64,000 bases of DNA from assembly GCA_947494825.1 (NCBI GenBank), contig CANLWN010000003.1:62001-126000 (forward strand), in the 5' to 3' direction. Within the stretch, counting starts at the first letter, position 1; the number at the start of each line of letters is the position of its first letter. Below the pieces are notes generated by a model. The model had not been told where the DNA came from and did not search any database. It saw only the letters and a program-made list of their open reading frames with translations. Shown here piece after piece: positions 18,310 through 25,708 of the stretch. Source of the DNA: an uncultured Flavobacteriaceae bacterium (GTDB lineage Bacteria > Bacteroidota > Bacteroidia > Flavobacteriales > Flavobacteriaceae). Position numbers and translations under genes: made by a program.

Positions 18310-19005
18310 CTAGTTGATCGTCAGTTCAAAAACCGCTGAATTGGGGCTCTCGTTCCCGGCAGCATCAAAGGCCTTTACGAACCAATAATAGGTGTCGGCC
18401 GAAAGCGTTACGGTAAAGGTCTTGTTGGCCCCAAGGCCCTTAGTCTCGAGTACCTGCAGGGCGGCATCGGAAAATATAAAAATACTGTCGCGCTCCGCCG
18501 TGCCGGGCACATCGGTACGCGTCCAGACAAAATCGACTTCCGTATCGTCCTGACTGCTTCCATCGGTAGGGGCCACGGGTACCGGGGTATTGGGGGGGAC
18601 CAGATCCACGTCCTCATCCCCGTCCACGGTGAAGTTGGCCGAGGAAAAAGGGGTTTCAAAACCACTGTTCTGGGCCTTTACCCGCCATTGGTAGTTGCCG
18701 TTTAAAAGTGCCCTTTCCACACGGGTGATTACCCTGCCCAGGCTGTCCTCTTCCACAAGGCTATCTAACAACACCTGGGCGGCATTTTCAAAAGTGGGGG
18801 TAGCGAGTTGCACGCGATAGCCGGTGGCATCGCCAACGGCCTCCCAATTGAGGTTTATGGTATTGGTGGTCAGCACACTGCCCTCGGTAGGGGCCAGGAG
18901 CCGTACCTGGGCGTTGCTTATGTCCGGCACTTCCAGAATGTCCTCGCAGGCTGCCAAGAGCAGAACACATAGACCGATTAAGGTAAAGGTTTTAAGGTAC
19001 TTCAT
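18310..19005 (-). CDS. Lipoprotein with two fibronectin III-like domains
   Basis: A 231-residue protein starting MKYLKTFTLIGLCVLLLAAC, so it is lipidated at Cys20. Two fibronectin type III-like domains follow (about 38-125 and 130-231), with LNWEAVGDATGYRVQLA and DTYYWFVKAFDAAGNES. It is the first gene of the overlapping operon running to gspF, so it may be an outer-membrane or surface part of that machine. Open codons to 19152 are not needed. Confidence 0.75.
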   Translation of the reverse strand: MKYLKTFTLIGLCVLLLAACEDILEVPDISNAQVRLLAPTEGSVLTTNTINLNWEAVGDATGYRVQLATPTFENAAQVLLDSLVEEDSLGRVITRVERALLNGNYQWRVKAQNSGFETPFSSANFTVDGDEDVDLVPPNTPVPVAPTDGSSQDDTEVDFVWTRTDVPGTAERDSIFIFSDAALQVLETKGLGANKTFTVTLSADTYYWFVKAFDAAGNESPNSAVFELTIN

Positions 19006-19185
19006 AAGTTTGTTTATCAATGGCTCGGTTTCTTTGGATCGAACCCGTTTCATTGGGCTTTGGGGCCTAATTTTATAATTTGTTTTTATTAAGTTTTCAT
19101 TTCTTTTGCTCGTCCAGCCTTCGACCTTGCCTGCTGGCGGACAGAGCAACACCGACCTGGCCCGCTCCGTATATCCGTCTTCAGC

Positions 19186-19920
19186 TTATTTGAACTTCAA
19201 ATACTCCCTGTCGTCACTTGCTTTGGCCGCCTTTTTATGGGTGCCTTGGGGGCAACTCTCCTTGAAGGAAAGGATGGCCTCGATCTTCATTTTATTGAAC
19301 TGATCCTCGCCCCAGCAGAACGAAGCTGTTCCATAATTGAACACCTGTACCTGGGAAAAATCCAGGGGTTGCTGTTGCTTGCCGTTTTCCAACACCAGAA
19401 ACATTTCCCCGTGCACGTTCTGCTGCAACAGCACATTGCCCGCCTGTAAAAACTGTGGCATCAGTGCGTCCTGCACGGTAACATCCAGGGAGACCACCAT
19501 CCTATAGTCCGGATCGTTTTCCAGATAGTTGCGCACCTGGGTATTGGCCTCCGAATTTAGGAGCTCTACCAGACCAATCCGGTCCAGGAGCTGTAGGCGG
19601 AGGTATTTGGGCTTATAGGGAAGCGACTCATCATAGGCTATACTATTGACCTGGCCCGCTTTTTTGATATAGTGGCTATAGGTTCCGTAGCTGCTATTGT
19701 TGAACGGCAATTGTTGCACGGTAAGTTTTAAAGGTACTTGCAACTGCGGGGTGCCGATCTGCTGCATTTGGGTGTGCAAGAGTTTTCCTTTGAGCTTCAC
19801 CATACTTCCCAATTCGGGGAAAGTAATGGCGGCCTCCTGGCGTTGTGCCTTTTGGTTGGCACAGGAACAACACAACAAAGCCCCTAGCATAAGGCCACAG
19901 AAAAGAATTGGGTATTTCAT
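19186..19920 (-). CDS. Hypothetical lipoprotein
   Basis: A 244-residue protein with a lipobox at GALLCCSC. The rest is soluble and mixed alpha/beta, with no domain I recognise. It contains FPELGSMVKLKGKLLHTQMQ and a paired-Asn QLPFNNSSYGTYSHYIKK segment. It lies 180 bp upstream of the FN3 lipoprotein on the same strand, so it may belong to the same transcription unit. It is the last ordinary gene before the repeat-rich array. Confidence 0.65.
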   Translation of the reverse strand: MKYPILFCGLMLGALLCCSCANQKAQRQEAAITFPELGSMVKLKGKLLHTQMQQIGTPQLQVPLKLTVQQLPFNNSSYGTYSHYIKKAGQVNSIAYDESLPYKPKYLRLQLLDRIGLVELLNSEANTQVRNYLENDPDYRMVVSLDVTVQDALMPQFLQAGNVLLQQNVHGEMFLVLENGKQQQPLDFSQVQVFNYGTASFCWGEDQFNKMKIEAILSFKESCPQGTHKKAAKASDDREYLKFK

Positions 19921-20060
19921 GCGTACGATTTAGTGCTTTAAAAATAAGGAAAATGAAGAAGTATGCCACTTATTTTCTGCTAAAATTTGTAGGATATTAC
20001 TTTTATTTTCGGATTTTTCTCCTTGCCCAACATATATGGGGTTTTAGGGCCGTTTAAGGG

Positions 20061-20226
20061 CAAAAGAAAAACCACAACCCCCACTTGGGAGATTGTGGCT
20101 TTCGTCATTTTGTTCACGATAAATAAACACCACTAGCGTGGACGCCTGCCCGCCTGCCTCACCGGCAGGCAGGCCCGTGGAGGGCTAGCGGTAGCGGGGC
20201 ACGGAAAACATTTCCGGGCCATATGG
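20061..20226. repeat. Repeat unit: terminator-like hairpin, GTAG hairpin, boundary palindrome
   Basis: CCACAACCCC...GATTGTGG hairpin at 20071-20100, with an A-run before and a CTTT after. An expanded GTAG-type hairpin follows at 20129-20198, with a nested GC-rich inner hairpin. Then comes the palindrome GGCACGGAAA...TTTCCGGGCC at 20197-20221. It marks the left edge of the array, six bases beyond the stop of the first small gene. Confidence 0.8.
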
Positions 20227-20232
20227 TATCTT

Positions 20233-20511
20233 TTATCCTTCAATATAAGGCAATAATAAAATCGTAATGGTAATCGCTACTAATAAGCCTATTACATTAA
20301 GTGTTGTTGTTTTTTTAATAAAAATTTGTAAAACTAAATCAATTAATAAAGGAATTAAGCTAATAGCCATTAAACCAACCATTGCCACAACTCCCCATCC
20401 TTCCTCTTTTGATAAGATTTGCCATTTATAAATTGTATATATCAGGCAACCTAAAACGAATAAATAGGATAGAGTATTTAAAATGGTTATTCTGTATTTA
20501 AATTTTGTCAT
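20233..20511 (-). CDS. Small three-helix membrane protein, candidate immunity protein
   Basis: A 92-residue protein made almost wholly of three TM helices (about 12-30, 40-62, 70-90). There is no known family signature. An apparent toxin-tail remnant ends 9 bases upstream and a repeat palindrome lies six bases downstream. This is the array pattern of toxin tail, immunity gene, boundary palindrome. A membrane immunity protein would fit a membrane-acting or periplasmic toxin. The function is inferred from context only. Confidence 0.55.
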   Translation of the reverse strand: MTKFKYRITILNTLSYLFVLGCLIYTIYKWQILSKEEGWGVVAMVGLMAISLIPLLIDLVLQIFIKKTTTLNVIGLLVAITITILLLPYIEG

Positions 20512-20520
20512 TGTCAGGTT

Positions 20521-20634
20521 TTATTTATCAAAAATGTTTTCTCCTTTTCTGATAAATTTTTCCAATTCCCTGTGGGTACCATTCTTAAATTCATAACATG
20601 TATAACCATATTTCTTGCTCCCGATGGTGCCACT
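20521..20634 (-). pseudogene. Remnant of an RHS toxin tail
   Basis: A 37-codon open stretch without a start codon, ending in TAA at 20521-20523 just before the next gene's ATG. The peptide contains KKYGYTCYEFKNGTHRELEK and looks protein-like (alternating charge, aromatics). It starts abruptly at a repeat unit. I infer it is the last part of a toxin domain severed from its RHS core. Confidence 0.45.
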
Positions 20635-20845
20635 CTAAGGCGTGGTGGCATATCAAATATACAGCATCCCTGGCTCCAAAAGCAAAACCACAACCCCCAC
20701 TAGGGAGATTGTGGTTTTAACCATTTTTGTTTACTCTGCCGAAACCATCACGCCAGGGCGTGACGGTAGCCGGAAGGGTCATTATATTTACTTCTTACTC
20801 ATGCTCGCCACTAGTCACAGACTAGCGGTAGCGGGGTAGCGGGGG
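20627..20845. repeat. Repeat unit with inverted GTAG hairpins and central hairpin
   Basis: Degenerate left hairpin at 20627-20650, then the shared string TCAAATATACAGCATC, the CCACAACCCC...GATTGTGG hairpin at 20686-20716, a right hairpin ACGCC/GGCGT followed by GGTAGC at 20746-20770, and a second hairpin CTAGT...ACTAG followed by GGTAGCGGGG at 20809-20843. Confidence 0.8.
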
Positions 20846-20870
20846 GTATCTTAACCAAGACTTAATATGT

Positions 20871-21269
20871 TTAGTCTATAACATCATTCTTTTTAATAGT
20901 ATAAATCTTTGACCATCGCTCATGCCAAAACACCTTTTCATCATTGAACAAAAAAGAAATTTGGTTTATCGGAACAATCCTGTAAAAAGACCTCATCAAC
21001 ACTTGTATAAAACTAATTTTCTCTCCTTTTGCTTCCACTCTATATTTAAAAAGGCTTTTACCTATGGTTTTTCTGAAAAAAAACTCACACACCGTGAAAT
21101 ATAATATATATGACAAAATTTGAACTAGAAGAACCTTGAAATCACCAAATCTTGAATGTGAATCTTCAACGGTTTTAAAAAAAATTGTCGAATAAATCCA
21201 ATAAGCGGGTATTGAAAAAATCAATGCATCCACATAAAAGGCTACAGCGCGACGGAATATTCTATTCAT
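20871..21269 (-). CDS. RDD family membrane protein, candidate immunity protein
   Basis: A 132-residue protein. RRAVAFYVDALIFSIPAYWI, a second TM region (VQILSYILYFTVCEF) and RKTIGKSLFKYRVE are hallmarks of the RDD family of small inner-membrane proteins. RDD proteins have been seen beside polymorphic toxins, and here the gene sits in the array flanked by repeats. An orphan 16-codon tail (21286-21336) precedes it. The family is fairly sure; the immunity role is inferred. Confidence 0.7.
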   Translation of the reverse strand: MNRIFRRAVAFYVDALIFSIPAYWIYSTIFFKTVEDSHSRFGDFKVLLVQILSYILYFTVCEFFFRKTIGKSLFKYRVEAKGEKISFIQVLMRSFYRIVPINQISFLFNDEKVFWHERWSKIYTIKKNDVID

Positions 21270-21285
21270 AAGATAATTTTAAATA

Positions 21286-21336
21286 TCAAAAGTAACTCTT
21301 TTTACCTAGGAACACCTTGTGATATCCATCCGAATT
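21286..21336 (-). pseudogene. Very short toxin-tail remnant
   Basis: About 16 codons (NSDGYHKVFLGKKSYF, then TGA) ending 16 bases before the RDD gene. It is too short to judge alone and is listed because it follows the array pattern. Confidence 0.25.
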
Positions 21337-21348
21337 CTAGATTTGCCC

Positions 21349-21573
21349 CTCGCTGCCGCCAGCGTCCACGCTGGTGGCATTAACTTAGCCTCGACTGTTT
21401 ACCACAAAAAGCGCTATCCCAAATGGCGCGGAAATGTTTTCCGTGCCATCTGGTTCCACATAGCCTTCGGGATGGTTAAAGAATATCAAAGATTAATATC
21501 CATAACCACGAGCGTGGACGCTCGCGGTAGCTGGGGCGTGATGGTAGCGGGGGGGCCATCTGGTATAGATGTT
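21349..21573. repeat. Repeat unit containing a fragment of RHS core
   Basis: Left hairpin CCAGCGTCCACGCTGG at 21358-21374, palindrome GGCGCGGAAA...TTTCCGTGCC at 21425-21447, right hairpin CGAGCGTGGACGCTCG followed by GGTAGC at 21519-21540, then a bare CCATCTGG at 21566-21573. A 47-bp piece of RHS coding sequence lies inside (listed separately). Confidence 0.8.
21445..21491 (-). pseudogene. Fragment of RHS core gene
   Basis: 47 bases match 37168-37214 of the complete RHS gene with three mismatches. On the minus strand they read SLIFFNHPEGYVEPDG in the same frame and orientation. Frame and orientation are kept, so this is a relic of an RHS gene that once reached this cassette, or of recombination through RHS homology. 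Confidence 0.85.
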
Positions 21574-21585
21574 TAAGCACCTATA

Positions 21586-22023
21586 TCACGGTTTACTTCT
21601 CAGCTTCTTAAAAGCTATTCCCGTTTTGAAAATAAAGAAATAAAGACCTAGGACTATTAATCCAAATACTAATACATCTGTATATGCATCGGTAATATAG
21701 CTGCTAGAAAAATGTACGGCACTTCTTATATTTACGTCAAAAAATCTATAAAATACGATGGCCAATAAACTTAGAGCAATCAAAGTAATCAACTTTAAAT
21801 CAAAGCTTTTTCTTAGAATCAATATACCAGTCAACAAAAGGGCTGATGGAATCAACAAGGCAAACATAAGAAACTCATAGAGTTTTCTAGTAAACTCCTC
21901 GTCTCCAGGACTCCATTGATAAAAATAATTATCCGTATAAATGAACACTAAAGTGATCAAGGATTTCAAAAAGACTAAAATAAAAAGAAAAAAAAGAAAC
22001 AGTATTAAACTCTTTTTTATCAT
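21586..22023 (-). CDS. Four-helix membrane protein, candidate immunity protein
   Basis: A 145-residue protein with TM segments at about 5-28, 52-72, 78-95 and 112-135. It has no known family signature. A toxin-tail remnant ends 12 bases upstream, and a repeat with CCATCTGG lies 12 bases downstream. Its AT-rich codon use is unlike the RHS genes. The immunity role is inferred from position. Confidence 0.5.
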   Translation of the reverse strand: MIKKSLILFLFFLFILVFLKSLITLVFIYTDNYFYQWSPGDEEFTRKLYEFLMFALLIPSALLLTGILILRKSFDLKLITLIALSLLAIVFYRFFDVNIRSAVHFSSSYITDAYTDVLVFGLIVLGLYFFIFKTGIAFKKLRSKP

Positions 22024-22035
22024 AATTTCACAATT

Positions 22036-22128
22036 TTAATATCTTCTGCTTTGAGATTCTTCGATTTGTGCATCTCTCAAAATTTGTTCAAATTGCCCTT
22101 CAAAATGCTTAACCTCGTAATTTTGGCA
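22036..22128 (-). pseudogene. Remnant of an RHS toxin tail
   Basis: 30 codons ending in TAA. The peptide (NYEVKHFEGQFEQILRDAQI, then EESQSRRY) reads as a natural helical C-terminus with no start codon. It ends 12 bases before the next gene. Confidence 0.5.
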
Positions 22129-22143
22129 TTACCTTTAGATATT

Positions 22144-22172
22144 TCCCGCGAGCGTCCTCGCTCGTGGTCTAG
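22144..22172. repeat. GTAG-family hairpin, degenerate
   Basis: CGCGAGCG...CGCTCGTGG palindrome (CGAGCG TCCT CGCTCG). It lies just beyond the stop of the transposase fragment, where a REP hairpin would be expected. Confidence 0.6.
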
Positions 22173-22187
22173 AACTTATCGAACTGC

Positions 22188-22325
22188 TTACTCTAAAAAG
22201 CCCATATCATCTATTTCCAAAACCGTTGTATCATCCATAAAGTTTCGGGCACTGCTGTATTTCCAATCTTCGGGATGCACTACAAAACCGGATTCCACTG
22301 GTATATTCTCTGATAATGTGGCTTT
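22188..22325 (-). pseudogene. C-terminal fragment of a REP-associated tyrosine transposase (RAYT)
   Basis: About 45 codons ending in TAA at 22188. VESGFVVHPEDWKYSSAR followed by NF and an acidic VLEIDDMGFLE end is the standard C-terminus of Bacteroidota Y1/RAYT transposases (pattern NPVexGFVxxPEDWxYSSAR). The catalytic HUH motif and the N-terminal part are missing. Repeat hairpins of the GTAG family flank it on both sides, which supports a link between this enzyme family and the repeats. Confidence 0.8.
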
Positions 22326-22670
22326 TCCCTTGCTGCCGCCAGCCTCCACGCTCGTGGTATTTCAAATATACAGTATCCTTGACTCCAAAAGAAAAACCAC
22401 AACCCCACTTGGGAGATTGTGGCTTTCTTGTCACTTTTGCTTACTCTTGCTGGACCATCACGCCAGGGCGTGACGGTAGTGGGGGGCTTATTAGCCCCCA
22501 CCAGTTGCAAACTGGCGGTAGCGGGGGCAATTCCCTTGCAGTTTACTACAAAAAAGTCACCATGTACTGCTTTAAAAAAAAATGGCACGGAAAACATTTC
22601 CGCGCCATCTGGTTTTCTTATCACTTTTGTTGACTAGCCGAGGCGTGGAAAACATTTCTGTGCCATCTAG
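22321..22670. repeat. Long repeat unit (near-duplicate of 24718-25032)
   Basis: Left hairpin at 22334-22356, shared TCAAATATACAG string, CCACAACCCC...GATTGTGG hairpin at 22397-22425, right hairpin ACGCCAGGGCGT plus GGTAG at 22458-22480, second right hairpin CCAGTTGCAAACTGG plus GGTAGCGGGG at 22500-22527, an AT-rich spacer, and two GGCACGGAAA-type palindromes at 22585-22615 and 22640-22665. Most of this unit recurs at 24718-25032 almost base for base. Confidence 0.85.
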
Positions 22671-22679
22671 ATCTGTACT

Positions 22680-23246
22680 TTATTCATATTGAATTTCAAA
22701 CAAATTGGATTCCACAGTTCCAGACCAAAACTTCGGACAGTATTTTTTTATCCTATCCGTCAATTGAAACTTTACCCTCAACGCATATTTTTGTGGCTTA
22801 TTTATGTTGCTGTAATTATCTAGCTTGCACGCATAAATAAATGCTTCTTTTGCCCTTAATATTCTGTAGTTCTTTTCATCCAAAAAAGGCAAGCACAACT
22901 CATCAATAATTTTTAATCTCTTTTTATTATTTAGCTTAGAGAATTTAATTTTATCAAAAGCATAATTCGGAGATATTATTATTTCGGATTTTACGCTTTC
23001 ATCCAAAAACAACATTTGAGCTTTCATATGTCTTATGGGAATTAACATATCATTGTTGGTATTGTTTATCAACTCTATATCAAATTGTAAATCTTCTGTA
23101 AGACTGTAAAGTGGTTTTGCTCTTACTATTAAGTCGTTATCACTTGGATAAGTATTCGCTTCACTCTCTCTGTATAGTTCTTTTGAACTGTTACAGGAGA
23201 AAAGCATTAATAAACAGATAATTGATATTCTAATAATCAGGTTCAT
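22680..23246 (-). CDS. Lipoprotein, candidate immunity protein
   Basis: A 188-residue protein with a lipobox at CLLMLFSC. The mature part is beta-rich (LTEDLQFDIELINNTNND, YALRVKFQLTDRI), like a small immunoglobulin-type domain. There is no known family. Its ATG lies inside the last codons of an upstream toxin-tail remnant (17-bp overlap), and a boundary palindrome lies about ten bases after its stop. Confidence 0.55.
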   Translation of the reverse strand: MNLIIRISIICLLMLFSCNSSKELYRESEANTYPSDNDLIVRAKPLYSLTEDLQFDIELINNTNNDMLIPIRHMKAQMLFLDESVKSEIIISPNYAFDKIKFSKLNNKKRLKIIDELCLPFLDEKNYRILRAKEAFIYACKLDNYSNINKPQKYALRVKFQLTDRIKKYCPKFWSGTVESNLFEIQYE

Positions 23247-23357
23247 ATTTTCTAAAGTTTTCTATAGGAACTATACCTCCAAGTACTTTTTCTGCCTTTT
23301 CACCAACTTCGTCAACAGCTCCTTTGGCGCTGTTAGGTTTCTTATCCTTATTATCCC
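23230..23357 (-). pseudogene. Remnant of an RHS toxin tail overlapping the immunity gene
   Basis: About 42 open codons ending in TAG at 23230. The peptide includes GDNKDKKPNSAKGAVDEVG and ends VPIENFRKYEPDY. Its end overlaps the next gene start, as in live toxin/immunity pairs. On its 5' side it is fused directly, in opposite orientation, to the end of a regulator gene. Confidence 0.55.
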
Positions 23358-23430
23358 CAACGAGGACAAGGACGGTATTCTTTATGCTTTAGATAATTTG
23401 CTTAAAGCTGCTAAACTTAAAAGTCTATAA
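23355..23430 (+). pseudogene. C-terminal fragment of an XRE-type regulator
   Basis: About 25 codons ending in TAA: PNEDKDGILYALDNLLKAAK then LKSL. This is the stereotyped tail of short Bacteroidota helix-turn-helix (Cro/CI) regulators. The DNA-binding part is missing, and the fragment abuts a toxin-tail remnant on the other strand. Confidence 0.6.
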
Positions 23431-23434
23431 ATGC

Positions 23435-23462
23435 AAAAAGCTACTTAAATAGCAGCCTTTTT
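23435..23462 (+). terminator. Hairpin with T-tract after the regulator fragment
   Basis: AAAAAGCTAC...TAGCAGCCTTTTT, an imperfect stem followed by T-run, five bases after the regulator stop. Confidence 0.5.
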
Positions 23463-23465
23463 GTT

Positions 23466-23958
23466 TTACTTTTTCTTGAATAATTTCAATTCTCCAACCT
23501 TATAAATACTATCATAGGGGGGGGCTTAGAGTGTATATCTCTCTTTTTATGGTGTCTGGAACTTCAATAAATCTGCTACCCCCTCCTACGCTCCTATACG
23601 CTTCTTTAAAAACCTTTTTTTCTTTCTGAAATTCTGTAACTGTCTGATATTTGAAATTATCGCTAGGTAGTAGGCTGTCAGTAACATTTATGCTGTTCTC
23701 CCCATACCTGAAGCCTTTTTCTAAAAAAAAATGTACACCATCGTTGATTTTGATTGTGTCTGGATGTATCTCATAGTCAAGTTCAAAAATAAATACCTCC
23801 CTAGACTTGGATTCTTCAATAGTTTTCGACTGGGATAGTGCCTTGCTCCACATATAGAAACCTTTGCCATTTGTCTTAACAAAAAAATAAATAGCTAAAA
23901 CTAATAGAACGGCAAGTACCAAAATAATAAGGCGGTAAATCTTACTCTTTAAATTCAT
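23466..23958 (-). pseudogene. Single-TM candidate immunity gene with frameshift in a poly-C tract
   Basis: The open frame starts at ATG 23958 and encodes a TM anchor (IILVLAVLLVLAIYFFVK) and a domain with VHFFLEKGFRYGE and VPDTIKREIYTLSPP. It stops at 23512 because of a run of eight C (plus-strand G at 23517-23524). With seven C it would read SPPYDSIYKVGELKLFKKK to a TAA at 23466, as its paralogue at 25033-25524 does. The difference could be phase variation, decay or a sequencing error. A toxin-tail remnant ends seven bases upstream. Confidence 0.7.
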
Positions 23959-23962
23959 TTAA

Positions 23963-24125
23963 TCAATCTTCTGGAGTTCCAAAATAACATTGACCAACTT
24001 CAACAGAAGGAGTCAAAGGTCCAGGAATACTCCCATATCTTCTATTAATGTTATGCCATCCAAAGTTAATAAACCACCTATTAGGTAAAATCCACCAATC
24101 ATTAAAGTTTTTAAAATTTCTTCCC
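23963..24125 (-). pseudogene. Remnant of an RHS toxin tail
   Basis: About 54 codons ending in TGA at 23963, a few bases before the following gene. The peptide is rich in aromatics (NDWWILPNRWFINFGWHN, later VEVGQCYFGTPED) and has no start codon. It begins where a repeat hairpin ends. Confidence 0.55.
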
Positions 24126-24127
24126 GT

Positions 24128-24171
24128 AGCTTCCCCGCTGCCACAGCGCCAAGGCGTGGCGGTTGCGGGGG
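24128..24171. repeat. GTAG-family hairpin, degenerate
   Basis: CCCCGCTGCC, hairpin GCGCCAAGGCGT, then GGCGGTTGCGGGG. Two decayed repeat ends have fused. Confidence 0.65.
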
Positions 24172-24201
24172 ATGCTAAGACTAGGACGACTTACTCTAAA
24201 T

Positions 24202-24236
24202 AAAAAAACCACAACATTTCTGCTGTGGTTTTTTTA
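24202..24236. terminator. Bidirectional hairpin with A- and T-tracts
   Basis: AAAAAAACCACA ... TGTGGTTTTTTT, a long stem flanked by seven A and seven T. It lies 19 bases after the stop of the minus-strand gene at 24255 and resembles the central hairpin of the repeat units. Confidence 0.7.
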
Positions 24237-24254
24237 TTTTTAAATTATCGTATT

Positions 24255-24707
24255 TTAATCATAATGCAATGAGTTTTTCCCAAAGAAGAAGCTATAGTCA
24301 GCTAAATATATAGTGGAAAAATCAGATTCCTTATAATTATCCTTTAAATATTTCTTCTCGTCCTTATTACTTTCCAATAACAAAAATTCAATATCATCTG
24401 CTAAAAGATTTTCAAACTCATATGATTTCAGAGAAGAATCAATAATACTTAATGTGAAGGAATCACTTTTAGGATTCCAAACAATATTAAACGAATGTTT
24501 ATGCTTATACTTTATGTAATTCTCAGTTGGCGCAAACAAACCGTAATATTTATAAGGTATCACATAAGTGCCACTAGGTCTTTTTAAAATAGTAATGTGT
24601 TTCTCTCCTGTATTATCATTCTCAAAACTCCTTTGAATTGTTAATGGATAACAAACGATCAAGCATATAAGTACAATTACAAGTATTAAAATTCGTTTGA
24701 GTTTCAT
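24255..24707 (-). CDS. Single-TM protein, candidate immunity protein
   Basis: A 150-residue protein with an N-terminal anchor (ILILVIVLICLIVCYPL) and a soluble domain (YVIPYKYYGLFAPTENYIKY). No family was recognised. No toxin-tail remnant is left upstream; the repeat unit begins directly before its ATG. Confidence 0.5.
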   Translation of the reverse strand: MKLKRILILVIVLICLIVCYPLTIQRSFENDNTGEKHITILKRPSGTYVIPYKYYGLFAPTENYIKYKHKHSFNIVWNPKSDSFTLSIIDSSLKSYEFENLLADDIEFLLLESNKDEKKYLKDNYKESDFSTIYLADYSFFFGKNSLHYD

Positions 24708-24717
24708 AATCTAATTT

Positions 24718-25032
24718 TTAGGTATATTCTCTGATAATGTGGCTTTTCCCCAGCTGCCGCCACGCCTTGGCGTGGTGGCATTTCAAATATACAGTATCTT
24801 TGACCCCAAAAGAAAAACCACAACCCACTTGGGAGATTGTGGCTTTCTTGTCACTTTTGCTTACTCTTGCTGGACCATCACGCCAGGGCGTGACGGTAGT
24901 GGGGGGCTTATTAGCCCCCACCAGTTGCAAACTGGCGGTAGCGGGGGCAATTCCCTTGCAGTTTACTACAAAAAAGTCACCATGTACTGCTTTAAAAAAA
25001 TATGACACGGAAAACATTTCCGCGCCATCTGG
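24718..25032. repeat. Long repeat unit (near-duplicate of 22321-22670)
   Basis: Begins with GGTATATTCTCTGATAATG, shared with the end of the RAYT fragment region at 22300-22320. It then has left hairpin CCACGCCTTGGCGTGG, CCACAACCC...GATTGTGG hairpin at 24811-24841, two right hairpins with GGTAG (24870-24900, 24917-24945), the AT-rich spacer and a boundary palindrome ending CCATCTGG at 25032. Confidence 0.85.
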
Positions 25033-25524
25033 TTATTTTTTCTTGAACAATTTGAGTTCCCCAACTTTATATATACTATCATAGGGTGGACTCAAAGTAT
25101 AGATATCACTATAGATAGTGTCTGGGGTTTCATTGAACTCTCTTTCTCCGCCTATACTCCTGTATTTTCCTTTAAATACTTTTCTTTCTCTTAGGAATTC
25201 TATACATAATTGATACTTAAATCCATCACTTTGCAAAAGGTCATCTGTATCGCTTGCCCTCCATTCTCCATATCTGAAACCTTTTTCAAGAAAAAAAGTA
25301 ACACCATTATTTAATTCTATAGTATCAGGTTTAATCGTAGATTCATACTTCATTTGGTATACCCCTCTATTCTTAGATTCCTGTATACTCGTTGATTGGC
25401 CTAAAGTTCCTCCAATCTTGTAAGCTCCTTTACCCCCGGTAAAATAAAAATATGCACCTATCAGCAGCACACCGATAAAAATAATAATCAACAGAAAAAC
25501 CTTCAAAAAATTATTAGTATTCAT
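25033..25524 (-). CDS. Single-TM candidate immunity protein, intact paralogue of 23466-23958
   Basis: A 163-residue protein with a TM anchor (VFLLIIIFIGVLLIGAYFYF) and a domain with VTFFLEKGFRYGEW, TPDTIYSDIYTLSPP and KVGELKLFKKK. It is clearly related along its length to the frameshifted gene at 23.5-24.0 kb. Its stop codon touches the CCATCTGG of the boundary palindrome with no gap. A 13-codon toxin-tail remnant lies upstream. ATG 25524 is preferred over a TTG three codons earlier. Confidence 0.6.
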   Translation of the reverse strand: MNTNNFLKVFLLIIIFIGVLLIGAYFYFTGGKGAYKIGGTLGQSTSIQESKNRGVYQMKYESTIKPDTIELNNGVTFFLEKGFRYGEWRASDTDDLLQSDGFKYQLCIEFLRERKVFKGKYRSIGGEREFNETPDTIYSDIYTLSPPYDSIYKVGELKLFKKK

Positions 25525-25529
25525 AAGAA

Positions 25530-25572
25530 TCAAAGTTTATATGGGTTTCCTCCTAATTGACCGTCCCAGTTG
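25530..25572 (-). pseudogene. Very short toxin-tail remnant
   Basis: NWDGQLGGNPYKL then TGA. The 13 codons end six bases before the next gene's ATG and start at a repeat hairpin. Confidence 0.3.
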
Positions 25573-25664
25573 CCACCACGCTTAGACGTGGTGGTATATC
25601 AAATATACCACATCCTTAACTCCAAAGAAAAAACCACAACCCCACTTGGGAGATTGTGGCTTTT
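25568..25664. repeat. Repeat unit (left hairpin plus central hairpin)
   Basis: Left hairpin CCACGCTTAGACGTGG, TCAAATATACCACATCC string and the CCACAACCCC...GATTGTGG hairpin at 25634-25661. The right half is absent. Confidence 0.75.
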
Positions 25665-25708
25665 ATCATTTTTGCCTAAACTTGATGGGGATGGCATAGA
25701 TTTATCCT

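Noticed and set aside
22321-22633. Open frames across the repeat units, e.g. 105-115 residue frames at 22316-22633 and 24737-25084
   Set aside because: The same peptides recur because the repeat is the same DNA. Several frames stay open together, and no start or family signal exists.
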